DNA of 64,000 bases from Shimia sp022448905. GTDB lineage: Bacteria > Pseudomonadota > Alphaproteobacteria > Rhodobacterales > Rhodobacteraceae. The position numbers and the translations under genes are program-made. Below, piece after piece: positions 60,073 to 64,000 of this stretch. The stretch covers positions 2,666,001-2,730,000 of the forward strand of contig NZ_CP138953.1 in the NCBI RefSeq assembly GCF_047126315.1. Direction: 5' to 3'. The first letter of the stretch is position 1. Every line of letters starts with the position of its first letter. The notes under the pieces were generated by a model. The model was not told where the DNA came from and ran no database searches. It saw nothing but the letters and a program-made list of their open reading frames with translations.

Positions 60073-60129
60073 TTGGTCTGCCTCCTTGATCGTGAAAACA
60101 AGCATGTTCGACACTAGACCAACTGGGGC

Positions 60130-60169
60130 AAAAAGTGATGCCGCAAACGCACCTGGCACTTGCGGCATC
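60130..60169 (-). terminator. Terminator between sulfatase and DUF333 gene
   Basis: GATGCCGCAA (60137-60146) pairs with TTGCGGCATC (60160-60169); on the minus strand it is followed by ACTTTTT. It may partly separate the two genes. Confidence 0.6.
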
Positions 60170-60197
60170 TTGCTGTTTTGCGAATTGTCGTACGCTT

Positions 60198-61811
60198 TTA
60201 CTGCTGGGCTTTGTTGATAAACTCTTCGACAACATTCGACATGTCGAAAGACGATCCGCCTTGCACTGGTGGATAGTCGCTCAACGTTTGCAAATGCTTG
60301 CCCATCAATACACCCATCGGTTGGATCAGCCAGGATACTTTCTGCATCAGGTGACCGTAGGAGTCTGAGGTGTCGTAGCTTTCATACGGGTCTGACCTGA
60401 TGTTGAATACCAATGGAACGGTGCGTGGGATTACGTTTGCGTAGTAATCTTCCTTTGTCGAGAAATGGAACTTCCACGGTCCCATCCGCACAGCTGTCAG
60501 TTTGCTTTCGTAGTAATGGAAGATATGTGTGCGCGCTGAACGCTCCTCCTCGCCCAGCCAGTAGGGTAGATTGTTGAGACCATCGATATACTGATTTTTC
60601 TGCTCCATGACTTGTGCGGCAGGATCTTCGACCCCAGCGGCCACTGCCAATGTTGTGAACATATCCTGGTGCGCTTGCATGCCGTTCAAGACAGAACCTT
60701 CAGGCAACACACCCGGCCACCGGATCATTGATGGAACACGTACACCGCCTTCATAGGTGGTCATCTTTTCGCCACGGAAAGGTGTCGTTCCGCCGTAGGG
60801 CCATGAAGAATGTTCTGGACCATTGTCGGTTGAGTACCAGACGATCGTGTTTTTCGCCAAACCTGACTCATCCAAAAAGTCGAGCACATCACCGATCTGG
60901 TTGTCATGCTCGATCATGCCAGATCCGTGATAATCGCCTTCGAATGTATATGTCTCTGCAAGGTACCGCGATTCATCGCTCAGTCGCGTATAAAGGTGCA
61001 TACGACTTGTGTTCATCCAAACAAAGAAGGGTTCGTCTGCTTCTTTGGACGCGTTCATGAACTCGATGGCACGTGGAATCATCTCTTCGCCATCAAACGT
61101 TTTCATACGTTCTTGGGTGAGCGGCCCTGTGTCTTCACACTTTTGCTTGCCCACAACGCCAAAGCGTGGGTCCTCTGTTTCGTCCATGACGTCAGTCGCG
61201 AAGCAATGCAAAACACCACGGGTTCCGAATTGTGCTTCATAAGTTTCGATATCACCTGAAAATTCGACCCCAAATCGCTGATAATCTCGCTGTTCAGACT
61301 CTTCCTGCGTGTTCAAGTGATACAGGTTGCCAAAGAACTCATCGAAACCATGCATCGTGGGCAAGTGTACATTTCGATCACCCAGATGGTTCTTTCCAAA
61401 CTGCCCGGTGCGATAGCCCTGATCTTTCATCAGTTCGGCCAATGAAGGCGATTCAACCTGCAAGCCAAGCGGTGATCCCGGTTGACCAACGGTGGTCATT
61501 CCCGACCGGATTGGATATTGGCCGGTAATGAAAGCGGCCCGCCCCGCGGTGCAACTTGGCTGCGCATAATGATCCGTAAACATCATGCCAGCTTCGGCAA
61601 TACGATCAATATTGGGCGTGCTATACCCCATCACTGCATGGTTATAGGAAGACAGGTTCGACCAGCCGATATCGTCGCCCCATATCACCAAAATATTTGG
61701 TCTGTCTGCACCTTGACTGATTGCTGCTTCTTCAGTGTCGCTGGCATAGAGGATACCAGAGTTTAAGGCTGAGAAAATTGCAAATATACTCAGCGAAAGG
61801 CCATACTTCAT
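60198..61811 (-). CDS. Exported sulfatase (arylsulfatase-like)
   Basis: A 537-residue sulfatase with a signal peptide (MKYGLSLSIFAIFSALNSGI). Metal-binding residues lie in NILVIWGDDIGWSNL (Asp46-Asp47) and further Asp/Asn in WYSTDNGPEHS. The formylglycine-forming motif is P-S-C-T-A-G-R (Cys87), where most sulfatases have C-x-P-x-R; the proline is missing here. It also keeps GQFGKNHLGD and the family C-terminal region. Substrate unknown. An enzyme with a C-terminal extension of about 60 residues relative to compact sulfatases. Confidence 0.88.
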   Translation of the reverse strand: MKYGLSLSIFAIFSALNSGILYASDTEEAAISQGADRPNILVIWGDDIGWSNLSSYNHAVMGYSTPNIDRIAEAGMMFTDHYAQPSCTAGRAAFITGQYPIRSGMTTVGQPGSPLGLQVESPSLAELMKDQGYRTGQFGKNHLGDRNVHLPTMHGFDEFFGNLYHLNTQEESEQRDYQRFGVEFSGDIETYEAQFGTRGVLHCFATDVMDETEDPRFGVVGKQKCEDTGPLTQERMKTFDGEEMIPRAIEFMNASKEADEPFFVWMNTSRMHLYTRLSDESRYLAETYTFEGDYHGSGMIEHDNQIGDVLDFLDESGLAKNTIVWYSTDNGPEHSSWPYGGTTPFRGEKMTTYEGGVRVPSMIRWPGVLPEGSVLNGMQAHQDMFTTLAVAAGVEDPAAQVMEQKNQYIDGLNNLPYWLGEEERSARTHIFHYYESKLTAVRMGPWKFHFSTKEDYYANVIPRTVPLVFNIRSDPYESYDTSDSYGHLMQKVSWLIQPMGVLMGKHLQTLSDYPPVQGGSSFDMSNVVEEFINKAQQ

Positions 61812-62181
61812 AGCGCGCTCCCCGATTTAAATACGATCATCATACAATAACAGATTATTCGCCTTTGAGAAGATTTTTGCGTATTCTCATAAATTTATTT
61901 GTAGGATCTTCAGGCTGGCCACGCTGCTCTCACGGGTGCTGATCTGTTTTTGACCGCGCTGGCATTTGAGGGGAAGAAATTGCTTTGTTCAGCTTGAGCT
62001 ACGACCATAAGACTTTCACACTCAGGTTGCCGACCTGGGCGGTAAATTCGGTCAAATTGAATTTACAAGCATCATGCTGCCGTATTGCAGAACGCAAAGC
62101 CATCAGTTCTCTGAATGCTGCAGTACTGATTTTTGTGATGGTTGGCGCGCCAACCATCACCATGGTTTTTGGCCCCGCGCC
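61812..62181. other. No supported gene
   Basis: About 370 AT-rich bases between the end of the Ntn-hydrolase gene and the sulfatase start. No terminator with a clean T run is seen. The sulfatase promoter likely lies in the left 100 bases. Confidence 0.45.
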
Positions 62182-63270
62182 TCAGAAATCGCCGGTTCTG
62201 TCCCGGGCCACAAAACCGCTTTCCATGATCAGCGTTGTTGGTTCAGCAATCGCTTCTATTGCCTTTTTCACGTCAATTACCTCAACACTCTGAGTGAGGT
62301 ATGTCTTGTAGTAGTAGCGCACGTTATTGGTATCGGCAGCCGAAGTCCAAATTGTGTAATCTGCGAATTCGGCGCTTCCGTCGGCCTCACGTATCGAACC
62401 TTTAGGAATGTCAAAAGCATTCAGAATGTGAAACGCCTTAAAGACGGCGTCATCTACTGTTTCGGAGGGTAGAGACGTGTTTGCAAATGCCACAGCGCGA
62501 ACAAAGCGCGCAGGGGATGAATGGTCACCCGGCATGCCCAGCAAACCACTGCCTTGGCCAAAAGGCGTAACACTTTGTCTGCCCACTGTCATTTTTCCAC
62601 GATTTTCGCTTTGTAGACCAACATAGTTTCTTAAGTTGGTAAGATGCCAATCATAGGTTGGATTGTTTGTGACCACATTCACAGTGTTATCGAAAATGCT
62701 CAGGCCCTTGTCCGTATACTCTATGACAATGGACGCGCCGGAGGCATCAGTGACGGCATAGTGAAAAGGAGCAAATCCGTCGATCTCGGCCACATATGTT
62801 CCGACGACATCAATGGTTGGGAGCGCTGCCTTGACCTCCTCAACGGTTGAAAACTGACCCAGAATCCAATTGCCTATTTCTTCAGACGATACGGCGCGGC
62901 CAATATTTTCATCTGTGAGTTCTTGGACAACCGCATCCCCGGCAAAATAAAATGCGCCAAAATATAGCCCCTCGGTGTTTAAGCCATCAAAGACGATTGG
63001 CATATCCAGCCCATTCGCACCGAGAAAGCCGTACTTTGCTTCGAAGGTGAAGCCGGTTTTGTCAGGGTTCAGTGCGAGGGTTTCAATCTCTGTGCCAGCC
63101 GGCACAGCAAAAATGTTCGAGTGAATATCAAAGCTGAACTCCATAGTGCGGGCGGGTACGGTCGCGCCGTCAGCAGAGTCGAGGACGATGCCTGTGCAAC
63201 CCAACACATGTTGAGAGCTAAGGGCGAGTGCCGCAATAGCAGCGACAAAAAGGTTATTCGATTTTGGCAT
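62182..63270 (-). CDS. Linear amide C-N hydrolase (choloylglycine hydrolase / penicillin V acylase family)
   Basis: A 362-residue Ntn-hydrolase. A signal peptide ends exactly before Cys25 (SSQHVLG-CTGIV), so cleavage would expose the N-terminal nucleophile cysteine. Other active-site residues fit: Arg in PARTMEFS, Asn and Tyr in TNNPTYDWHLTNLRNY, and Arg in GDHSSPARFVRA. Relatives cleave bile-salt conjugates, penicillin V or acyl-homoserine lactones; the exported form and marine setting make the last a reasonable guess only. Confidence 0.9.
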   Translation of the reverse strand: MPKSNNLFVAAIAALALSSQHVLGCTGIVLDSADGATVPARTMEFSFDIHSNIFAVPAGTEIETLALNPDKTGFTFEAKYGFLGANGLDMPIVFDGLNTEGLYFGAFYFAGDAVVQELTDENIGRAVSSEEIGNWILGQFSTVEEVKAALPTIDVVGTYVAEIDGFAPFHYAVTDASGASIVIEYTDKGLSIFDNTVNVVTNNPTYDWHLTNLRNYVGLQSENRGKMTVGRQSVTPFGQGSGLLGMPGDHSSPARFVRAVAFANTSLPSETVDDAVFKAFHILNAFDIPKGSIREADGSAEFADYTIWTSAADTNNVRYYYKTYLTQSVEVIDVKKAIEAIAEPTTLIMESGFVARDRTGDF

Positions 63271-63482
63271 TTCTTTGTCTCTCTCCTTTACCGCTTTCGC
63301 GGATTAATTTTGCTCCAAGTCACTAGAAGCTTCCGCTTTGATAGGTCCTTTCAATGTCAAATACTGCGTTCTGGAAGTGTCTTCTGCCCCGTCCAGTCTG
63401 CATTCATCTTCTGTGCTGTTTGTTCTGATTAGTAAAAATAGCATGGGTATTGGTTTTTAAATTTTGAAACGGGTCGGCATGA

Positions 63483-64000
63483 TCAAAGCCACTGTTCAAG
63501 TTCACTGACGTAAAGGCAAGTCTTTCCAATTCTTTCATGGACCCAGTCGGGGTTGTAATAGGTGTCCATGTAGCGATCACCACCATCACACATGATCGAT
63601 ACAACTGATCCCGACAAGCCTTTTTCCATCATCTCTCTTGCAACATTCAGGGCGCCCCAAAGATTAGTGCCTGTTGATGCGCCGGCTCTTCGGCCGATAA
63701 GTTTTTCCAGCCACAGTATGGTTGCCACACTGGCGGCATCGGGCACTTTGATCATGGAATCGATGACATCAGGCTGAAAAGATTTTTCGACCTTGGGTCG
63801 CCCAATTCCCTCGACCCGGCTTGAGGAAGTGATGTGGAGATCAGGACGTTTCTGAACGTAGCTGTCGTAAAAGACAGAGTCCTCAGGGTCGACGACAACC
63901 AGGCGTGTCTCGTGACCGCGATATCGAATATAGCGGCCAAGGGTTGCTGATGTCCCGCCTGTCCCTGCGCTCATGACGAGAGTGTGCGGGATTGGGTGCG
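63483..64000 (-). CDS. PLP-dependent cysteine synthase family protein, truncated by window edge
   Basis: The C-terminal 170 or so residues are visible. The frame is open to the window edge, with HPIPHTLVMSAGTGGTSATL at its visible start. SAGTGGTSATLGRYIR is the PLP phosphate-binding loop of the OASS/CBS family. A serine in GASTGTNLWGAL and SIMCDGGDRYMDTYYN at the C-terminus match the branch of cysteine synthase-like proteins in which the last domain is followed by a short helix. Length of the full protein and substrate are unknown. Confidence 0.85.
   Translation of the reverse strand, partial: HPIPHTLVMSAGTGGTSATLGRYIRYRGHETRLVVVDPEDSVFYDSYVQKRPDLHITSSSRVEGIGRPKVEKSFQPDVIDSMIKVPDAASVATILWLEKLIGRRAGASTGTNLWGALNVAREMMEKGLSGSVVSIMCDGGDRYMDTYYNPDWVHERIGKTCLYVSELEQWL

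Noticed and set aside
1..64000. CRISPR array, rRNA genes or replication origin
   Set aside because: No regularly spaced repeats, no rRNA-like stretch and no cluster of DnaA-box-like sites were seen.

Overview
This is a chromosomal window from an alphaproteobacterium, almost certainly Rhodobacterales (Roseobacter group). The evidence is the GC-rich core with family-typical genes (FliG, an alpha/beta hydrolase-OsmC fusion, an IalB-like protein, class II DAHP synthase, a Liv-type ABC transporter, an lpxD-ACP-ketoacyl synthase cluster). Species cannot be decided from sequence alone.

Layout. 1-11.1 kb is core chromosome: the 5' end of rpiB, a DUF1223 protein, fliG, a TPR protein, purB, small exported proteins, a hydrolase-OsmC fusion, a DUF3445 protein, arginase and ornithine cyclodeaminase with a divergent Lrp-type regulator, then dsbB with a YqaA/DedA-like membrane protein. 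11.1-30.76 kb is a genomic island integrated at a tRNA-Leu(CAA) gene. The intact tRNA and a tyrosine recombinase lie at the left edge, and a partial copy of the tRNA 3' half (30703-30758) marks the right edge. The island holds prophage remnants (excisionase-like protein, DEDD exonuclease, two copies of an endolysin/spanin-like lysis cassette, a decayed adenine methylase). It also holds three 831-bp IS5-family copies, a full and a remnant IS3-family element, a GlxA-type regulator and a GNAT acetyltransferase. Its main cargo is a compact light-harvesting operon: proteorhodopsin, crtE, crtI, crtB, crtY, blh. These genes take isoprenoid precursors through GGPP, phytoene, lycopene and beta-carotene to retinal, plus the opsin that binds it, so the cassette could confer a complete light-driven proton pump.

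31-57 kb returns to core: a broken Cache-like gene, TRAP transporter membrane subunits, a very long ankyrin protein, a membrane-only ABC-like protein, a DUF882 peptidase-like protein, an L,D-transpeptidase, lpxD/acp/ketoacyl synthase, an IalB-like protein, two candidate small RNAs, a HerA-like ATPase, the five-gene liv operon, a PQQ-type sugar dehydrogenase, a second GlxA regulator, DAHP synthase and tRNA-Ser(GGA). At 55.99-57.20 kb a second full IS3 copy, without a matching target duplication, separates this from an accessory-looking segment to the window end: an amidohydrolase, a triple-DUF333 protein, a sulfatase with an unusual active-site motif, an Ntn-hydrolase and a truncated cysteine-synthase-like enzyme.

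The most notable content is the proteorhodopsin cassette. The opsin carries the blue-tuning glutamine, sits between duplicated prophage lysis cassettes and IS copies, and is followed by a strong hairpin that may set opsin expression above that of the pigment enzymes. The paired small-RNA candidates near 44 kb, one with an exposed CUCCUCCC motif, are the most interesting non-coding signal.
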